15,764 nt of DNA from the NCBI GenBank assembly GCA_047623825.1, contig JBLHOS010000069.1:1-15764 (forward strand), in the 5' to 3' direction. The position numbers and the translations under genes were made by a program. The stretch comes from JBLHOS01 sp047623825. GTDB lineage: Bacteria; Pseudomonadota; Alphaproteobacteria; Rhodobacterales; Rhodobacteraceae. The notes below the pieces were generated by a model. It was not told the origin of the DNA. It made no database searches and saw only the letters and a list, made by a program, of their open reading frames with translations. This document shows positions 8,041-14,308 of the stretch, one piece after another. Numbering within the stretch: the first letter of the stretch is position 1; the number at the start of each line of letters is the position of its first letter.

Positions 8041-8660
8041 GTTCCGATCATGCTGTCGCGAGTGACAAGGGCTGCAAGGGCGGTCGCATCAAACGCGTCG
8101 GTGCCCGCGGGTCGGGCGGGCAGGACCATGTACCGCATATCAGCGGTGCTATCATGGACGCGCACTGTTGTGGTGTCAGGCAGGGTAAGGCCAAATTCCG
8201 ACAGCACTTTGCGCGGTTCCTTGACCGTGCGAGACCTATATTCACGGGTCTTGTACCAGTCGGGCGGAAGGCCCAGCAGGTTGCGTGGATAGCATGAGCA
8301 AAGCGTGCAAACGATCACGTTATGGACGATGTCGGTATTCTCAACCGCGATCAGCTTCATCGGACCGATATCAAAGCCCATCTCACGCGTCGCTTGTGAG
8401 GCATCGGCCAACAGCGCGGCCTTAAAGGTTGGATCGCTCCAGGCGCGGGCCACGACGGCGGCGCCGTTCGCTGGTGTGCGTGCGTCCATAGCATCGATCT
8501 GGGCGGCAATTTCAGCCGCAGTCATGATGCCTTTTTCGATCAGCAGTTCGCGAATTGCGATCTCCATCGTCTGCCAATAGCTAAGTGGTGCATCATTATC
8601 GACGCGAAACGGATGGCCCGAGGGCGACAAATGATCGTGGTCGTGATGATCATGGGGCAT
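8019..8660 (-). CDS. Cobalt-type nitrile hydratase alpha / thiocyanate hydrolase gamma subunit (nthA/scnC-like)
   Basis: Metal-binding catalytic subunit of 213 residues. The claw motif V-CTLCSC lies at residues 117-123 (Cys118, Cys121, Cys123). Thr in CTLC is the cobalt-type signature; the iron type has Ser. In characterised relatives the second and third cysteines are oxidised to sulfinate and sulfenate. Family context WYKTREYRSR and LPDTTTVRVHDSTADMRYMV follows. The N-terminus is histidine-rich (MPHDHHDHDH). ATG 8660 overlaps the TAA of the preceding gene by one base; an ATG at 8678 lies inside that gene and adds six residues. With the two small upstream genes it forms a three-subunit enzyme in scnB-scnA-scnC order. 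Reaction: hydration of a nitrile to an amide, or of thiocyanate to carbonyl sulfide and ammonia; sulfur-gene neighbours favour the second. Family is secure, substrate inferred. Confidence 0.9.
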   Translation of the reverse strand: MPHDHHDHDHLSPSGHPFRVDNDAPLSYWQTMEIAIRELLIEKGIMTAAEIAAQIDAMDARTPANGAAVVARAWSDPTFKAALLADASQATREMGFDIGPMKLIAVENTDIVHNVIVCTLCSCYPRNLLGLPPDWYKTREYRSRTVKEPRKVLSEFGLTLPDTTTVRVHDSTADMRYMVLPARPAGTDAFDATALAALVTRDSMIGTGLPHQP

Positions 8661-8923
8661 TAGAGCGGCTCCAACCAATGCTCAAAGATTTCTGCGTCAA
8701 GCGTGTCTGCGGGGTGCTCGGCCTCATCGCCCCAGATTTCGGCCATAGTAAAGCGGACCCGAACCAGCTGGCGCGTTTGATCCCTATAGCCATAAGCCAG
8801 TCGTTCGGGATTGCCAAAGGTGCCCAAGCGCCGCTCTATCTGTCCGGTTTTGCCACGTAGGTATGACGGCGTCCGCACATGACCCAGTGGCATCATTGCT
8901 TTGACGCGAACCGTCTGTGTCAT
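8660..8923 (-). CDS. C-terminal (SH3-like) domain of hydratase beta, as a separate subunit (scnA-like)
   Basis: An 87-residue protein equal to the C-terminal domain of nitrile hydratase beta. The markers are RVKAMMPLGHVRTPSYLRG (residues 6-24), YGYRDQTRQLVRVRFTMAEIWG, and an ending with the family's acidic E-x-WLEPL. Arg17 in GHVRTPSY corresponds to beta Arg141 of the Rhodococcus iron enzyme, an arginine that bonds the oxidised claw cysteines. In thiocyanate hydrolase and toyocamycin nitrile hydratase this domain is a stand-alone subunit, as here. It is shorter than the Thiobacillus thioparus thiocyanate hydrolase alpha subunit (about 126 residues). ATG 8923 overlaps the TGA of the N-domain gene (ATGA), and its TAA overlaps the next ATG. 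Confidence 0.85.
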   Translation of the reverse strand: MTQTVRVKAMMPLGHVRTPSYLRGKTGQIERRLGTFGNPERLAYGYRDQTRQLVRVRFTMAEIWGDEAEHPADTLDAEIFEHWLEPL

Positions 8924-9264
8924 GGTGCGCTTGCCGTACCGTAGGTATCACCACGGGCCTGAACTTGGGTCATTTTTGTGCCCAGCTCTTCCAGCGTGTA
9001 GACATTATCTTCTATAAGATTTTGATTGATCGATGCGATCCACCTCTCATAGTAAGTCATTGTCTCAAAAGAGCTTTCGGCCATGTCTTCCAACACGCGG
9101 CGCAGACCATCGACGGTGAAATGCCCTTTGCCGGAGCATAATATCATCAGCGCATCAACGCGTTTTTCCCAAAGGGCGAAGTCGTGGCTGGCATCCGGCA
9201 CGGGACCAGCCGCAGTGCCCCCCATGTCGTGCCAACGATGTCCATCTATCTGTGTCATGTTCAC
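8920..9264 (-). CDS. N-terminal domain of hydratase beta, as a separate subunit (scnB-like)
   Basis: A 114-residue protein equal to the N-terminal half of nitrile hydratase beta. The markers are HDMGGTAAGPV (residues 12-22), FALWEKRVDALM, then VDGLRRVLEDM and YYERWIASI with EELGTKM near the end. Arg55 (VDGLR) matches beta Arg56 of the Rhodococcus enzyme, the second arginine that contacts the modified cysteines. The start is read as GTG 9264, eight bases after a GAGG; ATG 9258 two codons on is the alternative. It is shorter than the thiocyanate hydrolase beta subunit (about 157 residues). Nitrile hydratase activators share this fold, so it could also be mistaken for an accessory protein, but the partner C-domain gene directly behind it argues for a structural subunit. 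Confidence 0.85.
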   Translation of the reverse strand: MNMTQIDGHRWHDMGGTAAGPVPDASHDFALWEKRVDALMILCSGKGHFTVDGLRRVLEDMAESSFETMTYYERWIASINQNLIEDNVYTLEELGTKMTQVQARGDTYGTASAP

Positions 9265-9290
9265 ACGCTAAGCCTCGCTGCATCCAGTGT

Positions 9291-9722
9291 CTAGCCGTCT
9301 TGCGTGGCCATTGCATCGATCTGCCCACGAAGGCCTTCCAATGGATATCCGGCCGCTGCAGTGGCCATCAGGATCTGATCGGTTTCCATGTCGCCCGCGT
9401 TGGCCAATGCCCACATCACGGCGGATCTATTGCCTGAGGCGCAGTATGCCACGATCGGTCCATCCGAGCTTAGCAAAACCTCAGACTGTTCCTCAACATT
9501 TTCCATGGTCATGGCGGATCCAATGACTGGATTGAAAATAAATATCAGGCCTGCTGCCTCGGCTGCGGTCTGCAATTGGACGGCCTGATGGGAGGGTGGG
9601 TTCTCCATATCAGGCCTGTTGCAGATGATCGTGGTCACCCCGTCTGCCGCAAGGACTGCCATGTCGGCAGGGTCTAGCTGAGGGGCGACGGCATAATTGG
9701 CTGAGATTTGGCGCAGTTCCAT
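9291..9722 (-). CDS. DUF442 / TIGR01244 sulfurtransferase- or phosphatase-like protein
   Basis: A 143-residue cytoplasmic protein of the DUF442 (TIGR01244) family with a dual-specificity-phosphatase-like fold. The active loop CASGNRS has Cys94 and Arg99 (CX5R pattern). N-terminal hallmarks are VAPQLDPADM and TTIICNRPDMENPP. In Blh-type proteins of Agrobacterium and Xylella this domain is fused to a persulfide-dioxygenase-like metallo-hydrolase in a sulfide-detoxification operon; here it is a separate gene. The proposed activity is sulfur transfer (rhodanese-like) on persulfide or thiosulfate. It lies 14 bases after the PmpB-like gene and 26 bases before the hydratase N-domain gene. Start ATG 9722 follows AAGGA at about ten bases. 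Confidence 0.87.
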   Translation of the reverse strand: MELRQISANYAVAPQLDPADMAVLAADGVTTIICNRPDMENPPSHQAVQLQTAAEAAGLIFIFNPVIGSAMTMENVEEQSEVLLSSDGPIVAYCASGNRSAVMWALANAGDMETDQILMATAAAGYPLEGLRGQIDAMATQDG

Positions 9723-9736
9723 TCGATGGTGTCCTT

Positions 9737-10159
9737 TCAGGCGGGAAGCAGTCGGCGGCGAACTGGTGGTGTGGCGATCATGCCAGCGACCATCGCAAGA
9801 AGAAAGAGCGCACCACCAATTCCACCATAGCTAAATGAGGCAAGTGCTGGTCCCGGACACAAGCCCGCAAGACCCCATCCTATCCCAAACAGGGTTGAAC
9901 CGACGACAAGGTCACGCCCAAGTTTTGGTTCTGGTGGGGGTGGAAACGCCCCCCCCATGACAGGGTCAGTCTGACGTTTCGCCAGTTGCCACGCAACAGC
10001 CATGGGTAAAATGGCCCCACCCAGAACAAACGCCAGCGTAGGGTTCCAGTCACCAAAGATATCCAGCCAGCCGATTACTTTGGTTGTGTCCGTCATGCCA
10101 GAAATCATCAGGCCAATTCCGAAAACGGCACCTGCGAGGGCTGCGTATAGGTTGCGCAT
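9737..10159 (-). CDS. YeeE/YedE half-permease, PmpB-like (DUF6691)
   Basis: A 140-residue membrane protein with about four hydrophobic segments and the motif GWGLAGLCPGPAL, whose buried cysteine is characteristic of YeeE/YedE sulfur permeases (DUF6691 half). An internal hydrophilic linker (KRQTDP to PPPPEPK) separates two helix pairs. In full-length YeeE two such halves are fused and pass thiosulfate through a line of cysteines; the separate-halves version is called PmpA/PmpB in sulfide-response operons. ATG 10159 comes one base after the stop of its partner gene. The transported species is likely thiosulfate or another reduced sulfur compound. The direction (uptake or export) is not shown. 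Confidence 0.88.
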   Translation of the reverse strand: MRNLYAALAGAVFGIGLMISGMTDTTKVIGWLDIFGDWNPTLAFVLGGAILPMAVAWQLAKRQTDPVMGGAFPPPPEPKLGRDLVVGSTLFGIGWGLAGLCPGPALASFSYGGIGGALFLLAMVAGMIATPPVRRRLLPA

Positions 10160-10160
10160 A

Positions 10161-10589
10161 TCAGATCACTCCCAAAAGGTTGCGGAAGATAACGACGCTT
10201 AACCCGCCGGCCAACAGGTAGAACACCGTCGCCACGATCCCGCGCAGCGACAGGCGCGAGATTCCGCAAACGCCGTGGCCCGAGGTGCATCCGTTGGCCA
10301 GTCGCGTCCCGATCCCGACCAATAGGCCGGCGGCGACCACCACGACAATATTGCTGCTTAGGTGCGTGTCCGGCGCGCCAAAGATTAACGCGGCTAGGGC
10401 AGGGACCCCGATAAGGCCGACCAGAAAGGCCAACCGCTCTGTCCGGCCTTGGCCAGTTGAAGTGCCGTCGACAACCCCGCCAATGATACCACTGGCTCCC
10501 ATGATTTGGCCGTTTACCAAAAGATAAATGGCGCCTGCAGATCCAATGAGCAGACCACCGAGCAGGCCATAAATGTATTCCATTTCCAT
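10161..10589 (-). CDS. YeeE/YedE half-permease, PmpA-like
   Basis: A 142-residue membrane protein with the family signature GIGTRLANGCTSGHGVCGIS (about residues 92-111), which contains the two conserved cysteines of YeeE/YedE sulfur permeases. The N-terminal half carries GSAGAIYLLVNGQIMGASGI. It pairs with the PmpB-like gene that follows after one base; the two together equal one full-length YeeE. It lies 13 bases after the persulfide-dioxygenase-like gene, so the two permease halves sit between the two enzymes that form the fused Blh protein in other bacteria. Confidence 0.9.
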   Translation of the reverse strand: MEMEYIYGLLGGLLIGSAGAIYLLVNGQIMGASGIIGGVVDGTSTGQGRTERLAFLVGLIGVPALAALIFGAPDTHLSSNIVVVVAAGLLVGIGTRLANGCTSGHGVCGISRLSLRGIVATVFYLLAGGLSVVIFRNLLGVI

Positions 10590-10602
10590 AGTCTGCCTTT
10601 GG

Positions 10603-11466
10603 TTAGAGCGTGTTGATCGGAACCTTCAGAAAAACTTTGCCGTCTTGCTCAGGCTCCGGCATTTGACCGGCCCGCATATTGACCTGCAAGGATGGCACAA
10701 TCAGTTTCGGCATTCCAAGGGCGGCATCACGCGCCTGCCGCATCGCAACAAAGGTCGCTGCATCTTTGCCCGAACCGATGTGGATATTCTGGGCCTTTTG
10801 CTCACCGACCGTGCTTTCCCAAGCATAATCCTCACGCCCGAGTGCCTTGTAATCATGGCACACAAAAATCCGCGTGGCGTCTGGAAGGACTAAGATCTTT
10901 TGGATCGAGGCATAGAGATCCTCAGCCGAACCACCCGGGAAATCGCAGCGCGCGGTGCCAAAATCGGGCATGAACAAGGTATCGCCGACAAACGCCGCGT
11001 CCCCGATCACATAGGTGATGCAGGCTGGCGTGTGGCCGGGTGTGTGCAGGACGTCACAGTGCATCTGTCCAATACGAAAACTGTCGCCGCCTTGGAACAA
11101 TTTGTCGAATTGGCTGCCATCGCGCTGAAACTCAGTCCCCTCATTGAAGACTTTGCCAAAAGTGTCTTGCACGATCTTGATGCATTCACCAATTCCGATC
11201 TTTCCGCCCAGATGGTCTTGCAAATAGGGGGCTGCGGAAAGGTGATCAGCATGAACGTGGGTCTCAAGGATCCATTCGATCTTTAGCGAATTGGCCGTAA
11301 CGAACGCGATTATCTCATCGGCACTTTTGGTGTCGGTCCGCCCCGATGCGTAGTCGAAATCCAGCACGGAATCGATGATCACGGCCGAATAACTCGAGGG
11401 ATCTTTGACGACATAAGAGACGGTGTTGGTCGCCTGGTCGAAGAAAGCAGTTATTTTGGGAGTCAT
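10603..11466 (-). CDS. Persulfide dioxygenase-like metallo-beta-lactamase-fold protein (Blh/ETHE1 relative)
   Basis: A 287-residue cytoplasmic non-heme-iron enzyme of the persulfide dioxygenase group, expected to oxidise glutathione persulfide to sulfite. The metal motif THVHADH is at residues 69-75 (His70, His72, Asp74, His75). The other metal ligands are His145 in HTPGH, Asp162 in FVGDTLF and His204 in FVCHDY. FMPDFGTARCDFPGG (with Cys174) is a strong marker of the bacterial Blh/SDO subfamily rather than of glyoxalase II. First gene of the seven-gene minus-strand run; a moderate AGGGGCG lies before ATG 11466. The length suits the unfused subfamily. Confidence 0.92.
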   Translation of the reverse strand: MTPKITAFFDQATNTVSYVVKDPSSYSAVIIDSVLDFDYASGRTDTKSADEIIAFVTANSLKIEWILETHVHADHLSAAPYLQDHLGGKIGIGECIKIVQDTFGKVFNEGTEFQRDGSQFDKLFQGGDSFRIGQMHCDVLHTPGHTPACITYVIGDAAFVGDTLFMPDFGTARCDFPGGSAEDLYASIQKILVLPDATRIFVCHDYKALGREDYAWESTVGEQKAQNIHIGSGKDAATFVAMRQARDAALGMPKLIVPSLQVNMRAGQMPEPEQDGKVFLKVPINTL

Positions 11467-11507
11467 TGGGTCGCCCCTATACAGTTGCCTTTGTCAATTA
11501 TGTCGTA

Positions 11508-11522
11508 GTTCAACTGCTGAAC
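11508..11522. promoter_or_regulatory. Short inverted repeat upstream of the sulfur/hydratase operon
   Basis: GTTCA-ACTGC-TGAAC, a five-base inverted repeat with a five-base centre, lies 42 bases before the persulfide-dioxygenase start and 39 bases before the small plus-strand ORF. A wider pair, CAGTTG at 11482-11487 and CAACTG at 11511-11516, also frames this region. Either could be an operator in the divergent promoter region. It does not match a regulator site I recognise, and short repeats like this arise by chance, so confidence is low. Confidence 0.25.
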
Positions 11523-11560
11523 GTCAAGCCTATTTTGATCGACATCAAGGAGGCGACGCG

Positions 11561-11626
11561 ATGTGTCAGGTATTTATCAGTCGCGGCCAGTTCTCGTCTG
11601 CCGTGAACCGGGGGATCATTGAATGA
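11561..11626 (+). CDS. 21-codon ORF with a strong ribosome binding site; possible leader peptide
   Basis: AAGGAGG at 11547-11553 is a near-ideal Shine-Dalgarno sequence placed seven bases before ATG 11561. The frame encodes 21 residues starting MCQVFISRGQ and ending NRGIIE, and stops at TGA 11624-11626. That stop overlaps another ATG (11623), which opens a frame of unclear value. The opening MCQVFIS resembles the start of a ribbon-helix-helix (RHH_4) family often seen in this group, so a decayed copy is possible. The alternative is a short regulatory leader, with its Cys second codon. Nothing shows that the peptide is functional; only the ribosome binding site is convincing. Confidence 0.4.
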   Translation: MCQVFISRGQFSSAVNRGIIE

Positions 11627-11737
11627 CCGAAATTATCCACCAGCGTTTGCAGCTTGAGAAACGCCGAATTGCAGGGCCTGCGCCAATTAATCCGCACATA
11701 GACCCGTCTTGGTCAATCAAAGGGAGAGGATTGCGAA

Positions 11738-11971
11738 ATGCCACATCCAAAGAAAACTTTGACACCCGAAACCGACTTGGAAGACCTAGCTGCAGAAACT
11801 GCAATGGGCAGAACGGCGTTTGATTTGCTAATCCAAGGATATGCGGGTTTGCTAGGCCGTATGGCGACAACGGGCCAAGATGGAGCGGTTAATTCAGGCA
11901 CTGCAAGGTCTGCTCAGATGGCTGACGATCAGGTGTTAGAGGATCTTTTAACGACATGCCAATTTAGTTGA
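11738..11971 (+). CDS. Hypothetical protein, 77 residues
   Basis: A small soluble protein with no recognised family. It is acidic in the first third (PETDLEDLAAETAMG) and has a possible amphipathic helix in TAFDLLIQGYAGLLGRM (about residues 26-42); there is no signal peptide. It is credited as a gene because GGGAGAGG (11722-11729) stands eight bases before ATG 11738 and the frame is fully open to TGA. An overlapping plus-strand frame from 11623 uses another phase and is less likely. It is divergent from the sulfur/hydratase operon and convergent with the gamma-glutamyltransferase gene. No function is suggested. Confidence 0.5.
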   Translation: MPHPKKTLTPETDLEDLAAETAMGRTAFDLLIQGYAGLLGRMATTGQDGAVNSGTARSAQMADDQVLEDLLTTCQFS

Positions 11972-12092
11972 CGCGGCCAAATGATCGCAGATCCCACCGC
12001 TTAAACGATAGGTCAGGATAATTTTGGCAGGGACGAAGCCGGAAGGATGACCCACCGGCACAGTCGCCTTTTTTGCAAAGCTCCACGCAGAT

Positions 12093-13880
12093 TTACTCAC
12101 CAATCGCGATGCCTTCGCGGCGCGGATCTGCGCCACCGCTTAGGGTTTGGCCGATGGCAATCGCGTGCAGCCCTGAATTCAGCCCCCGGACACTGACCTC
12201 ATAGCCAAGGCTGACCAAATCGGCCTCAAACGCGGTGGCGGTGGTTCCGTCCTCCAGATCGAATGTGCCGAACCGGTTCACCAGATGGGGCATCGCAATG
12301 GCTTGCTGTACGTCCATCCCCCAGTCAAGATGGGCGATGATGGCTTGTGTGACATAGCCGATGATCCGGCTACCGCCCGGTGAGCCGAGGACCAGAACCG
12401 GGGCGCCATCGCGCAGCACAATCGTCGGCGCCATAGATGAACGTGGACGTTTTCCCGGCTCAACCCGGTTCGCAATCGGAACGCCGTCTGAATGGGTGCT
12501 GAATGAGAAATCCGTCAGCTCATTGTTTAGCAAGAATCCACCCGGCGTCATCAGCCGGGAGCCAAAGCCATTCTCGATCGTTGTGGTCATCGATAGAGCA
12601 TTTCCGTAGCTGTCGACGATTGAGATATGGCTGGTCGAAGGCAATTCGATCGACATGTCGTCGGCCCACAGCTGTGCATGGTCCCAAACCGGCATGCCCG
12701 GTGACACCTCTGGCAATGCGTCATCACCGGCCAGTAGGGCCGCACGCGTCGCCAGATAGTCAGCGGCAATCAGCCCTTCGATTGGCACTGGCACATAATC
12801 GCTGTCGGCCATGTAGCGGCCCCGATCCGCAAAAGCGAGACGCGAGGCGTCGCCGATAATGCGCCAAGCCTCCGCACTATCAGGGCCCATGGCGGCCAAA
12901 TCGTAAGAATTGGCCATCCCAAGGATCTGCCCAACGGTCAGCGCACCAGAGGAGGGTGGCCCCATGCCGCACACCTCATAAACCCGGTAGGGCACGCAAA
13001 CCGCCGCACGTTCAACCACCTCGTACACCTCTAGATCGCGCAGGCTGAGGACACCGGGATTGCCCTGCGCATCGCGCACCGTGGCAATGATCCCTTCGGC
13101 AATCGGCCCGGAGTAAATCACCTCAGACCCATGTACGGCCATGGCGCGCAACGTCTCGGCATAGGCAGGATTGCGCAGCATGCTGTCTTGGGCCAGTGGC
13201 ATGCCATCTGGCAGGAAATACGCAGCAGTTCTGGGGAATGTCGCCAGACGCTCAGCATCATTGGCGACAGCGCTGGCCATCCGGGCCGAAACAGCAAAGC
13301 CGCCGTCGGCATGCGCTATGGCCGCGTCAAAAAGATCTGCCCAATTGCTTTGCCCCCACCTGCGATGGGCGTCCTGCATCAGCGCAGGTGTGCCGGGTGT
13401 GCCGACAGACAGCCCACCGACGACAGCATCAAAAAAGCCAAGCGGCTGTCCGGCGTCATCCTGAAAAAGACGCGGGCTTGCGGCCAATGGTGCGGTCTCG
13501 CGGCCATCCAATGTTGTGATCTCGCCGGTTGCCGCATCATACCAGACCAAAAAGGCCCCACCGCCGAGGCCAGAGGATTGCGGCTCAACCAGACCCAGAA
13601 CCGCCTGAACCGCCACCATCGCATCAGCGGCTGTGCCACCTGCGCGCAAAACATCTGCGCCGGCCTCAACGGCCAAGGGGTTGGCGGCCGCAATCATCCA
13701 GTGTTCTGCCTCAACGGGCAGGCCAGCCTCTTTTGCTTGCAGGGCACCAAGTGCCGCATCTGACAGATCAAAGCTGCCAAGGACAGTCCCGGCCTCTGGT
13801 GCGACGGCGTCTGCAGCTTGCTGCGCCATCGCAGACGTTGAGAGCAGCAGCGCCAGAACGCCAATTATTGTTCGAAACAT
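12093..13880 (-). CDS. ggt: Gamma-glutamyltransferase (gamma-glutamyltranspeptidase), periplasmic
   Basis: Cleaves gamma-glutamyl bonds of glutathione and related compounds in the periplasm; Ntn-hydrolase. The precursor is 595 residues from ATG 13880, with a signal peptide MFRTIIGVLALLLSTSAMA cleaved before QQAADA. Autoprocessing should occur before Thr416 in LPSTSHISIVD, giving large and small subunits. Other family marks are MIAAANPLAVEAG, SSGLGGGAFLVWYD, CGMGPPSSGALT, LLNNELTDFS, PGKRPRSSMAPT and LGSPGG. Three in-frame ATGs lie at 13892, 13883 and 13880; GAGG at 13890-13887 is six bases before the last, which was chosen. The length is close to that of known enzymes and all key motifs are intact. 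It could supply cysteine sulfur from glutathione. Confidence 0.95.
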   Translation of the reverse strand: MFRTIIGVLALLLSTSAMAQQAADAVAPEAGTVLGSFDLSDAALGALQAKEAGLPVEAEHWMIAAANPLAVEAGADVLRAGGTAADAMVAVQAVLGLVEPQSSGLGGGAFLVWYDAATGEITTLDGRETAPLAASPRLFQDDAGQPLGFFDAVVGGLSVGTPGTPALMQDAHRRWGQSNWADLFDAAIAHADGGFAVSARMASAVANDAERLATFPRTAAYFLPDGMPLAQDSMLRNPAYAETLRAMAVHGSEVIYSGPIAEGIIATVRDAQGNPGVLSLRDLEVYEVVERAAVCVPYRVYEVCGMGPPSSGALTVGQILGMANSYDLAAMGPDSAEAWRIIGDASRLAFADRGRYMADSDYVPVPIEGLIAADYLATRAALLAGDDALPEVSPGMPVWDHAQLWADDMSIELPSTSHISIVDSYGNALSMTTTIENGFGSRLMTPGGFLLNNELTDFSFSTHSDGVPIANRVEPGKRPRSSMAPTIVLRDGAPVLVLGSPGGSRIIGYVTQAIIAHLDWGMDVQQAIAMPHLVNRFGTFDLEDGTTATAFEADLVSLGYEVSVRGLNSGLHAIAIGQTLSGGADPRREGIAIGE

Positions 13881-13971
13881 CATAGGCCTCATCCTTCATG
13901 AACCAACTCTGACAAAGGTGGGACACCGGATGATTTGGTCAATTTTCGGCGACCCGTCGCCTGATGGCGGA

Positions 13972-14187
13972 TCAGCCCAGAAGAATGCCGATCACAACCG
14001 ACATTAATCCAAGGCCTGATACCAACAGACCCACCATGTTTATCACGACAACCCGCTGGAGGCGCGCGCGAATTTCGTCATCACTCAATCCCGCCCGCTT
14101 GGCCGAATACGCAGAGACGATACAATACCCTAGGATCACGACGCCGATCAGCGTCAAACCCGAGCCTATCCATAATAGCCATTCCAT
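13972..14187 (-). CDS. Small two-helix membrane protein, unknown function
   Basis: A 71-residue protein with hydrophobic segments at about residues 4-26 and 46-70. They are joined by a charged cytoplasmic loop (SAKRAGLSDDEIRARLQR) that looks helical. A good ribosome binding site, GGAGGC, stands seven bases before ATG 14187. It lies 91 bases upstream of the gamma-glutamyltransferase start on the same strand and may share its transcript. I do not recognise the family; the shape alone suggests a small membrane scaffold or an uncharacterised Rhodobacterales protein. Confidence 0.75.
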   Translation of the reverse strand: MEWLLWIGSGLTLIGVVILGYCIVSAYSAKRAGLSDDEIRARLQRVVVINMVGLLVSGLGLMSVVIGILLG

Positions 14188-14244
14188 TTAAACGCCTCCG
14201 ATCGGTCGGTAGGACCTAATTCATGGTTCGCGCAGGTGCAAGGC

Positions 14245-14273
14245 TTGCAGCCACGCCTGCTGCCCGCTAGATC
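14245..14273 (+). promoter_or_regulatory. Possible gapR promoter
   Basis: TTGCAG (14245-14250), a 17-base spacer and TAGATC (14268-14273) form a plausible sigma-70-type pair 35 bases before the gapR start. The -10 is a weak match, and the call is by eye only. Confidence 0.3.
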
Positions 14274-14308
14274 AAGTTCTCGCGTTTCTTAAATCAAAGG
14301 CCGATGTC

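Noticed and set aside
10900..11286. A 128-codon plus-strand frame inside the persulfide-dioxygenase-like gene
   Set aside because: It is antisense to a gene with all metal ligands intact; no ribosome binding site or domain is visible.
11623..11823. A 66-codon plus-strand frame starting at the stop of the 21-codon ORF
   Set aside because: It overlaps the better-supported 77-residue gene in another phase, and its second half looks like out-of-frame translation. Coupled translation of the first part cannot be excluded.
13131..13763. A 210-codon plus-strand open frame inside the gamma-glutamyltransferase gene
   Set aside because: It is antisense to a gene with full family motifs, has no ribosome binding site, and its translation is rich in Arg, Cys and Gln with no family pattern.
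13948..13961. Inverted repeat GGCGAC/GTCGCC between the small membrane protein and gamma-glutamyltransferase, considered as a terminator
   Set aside because: The loop is too short for the full stem, and no U-run follows on either transcript strand in the required direction.
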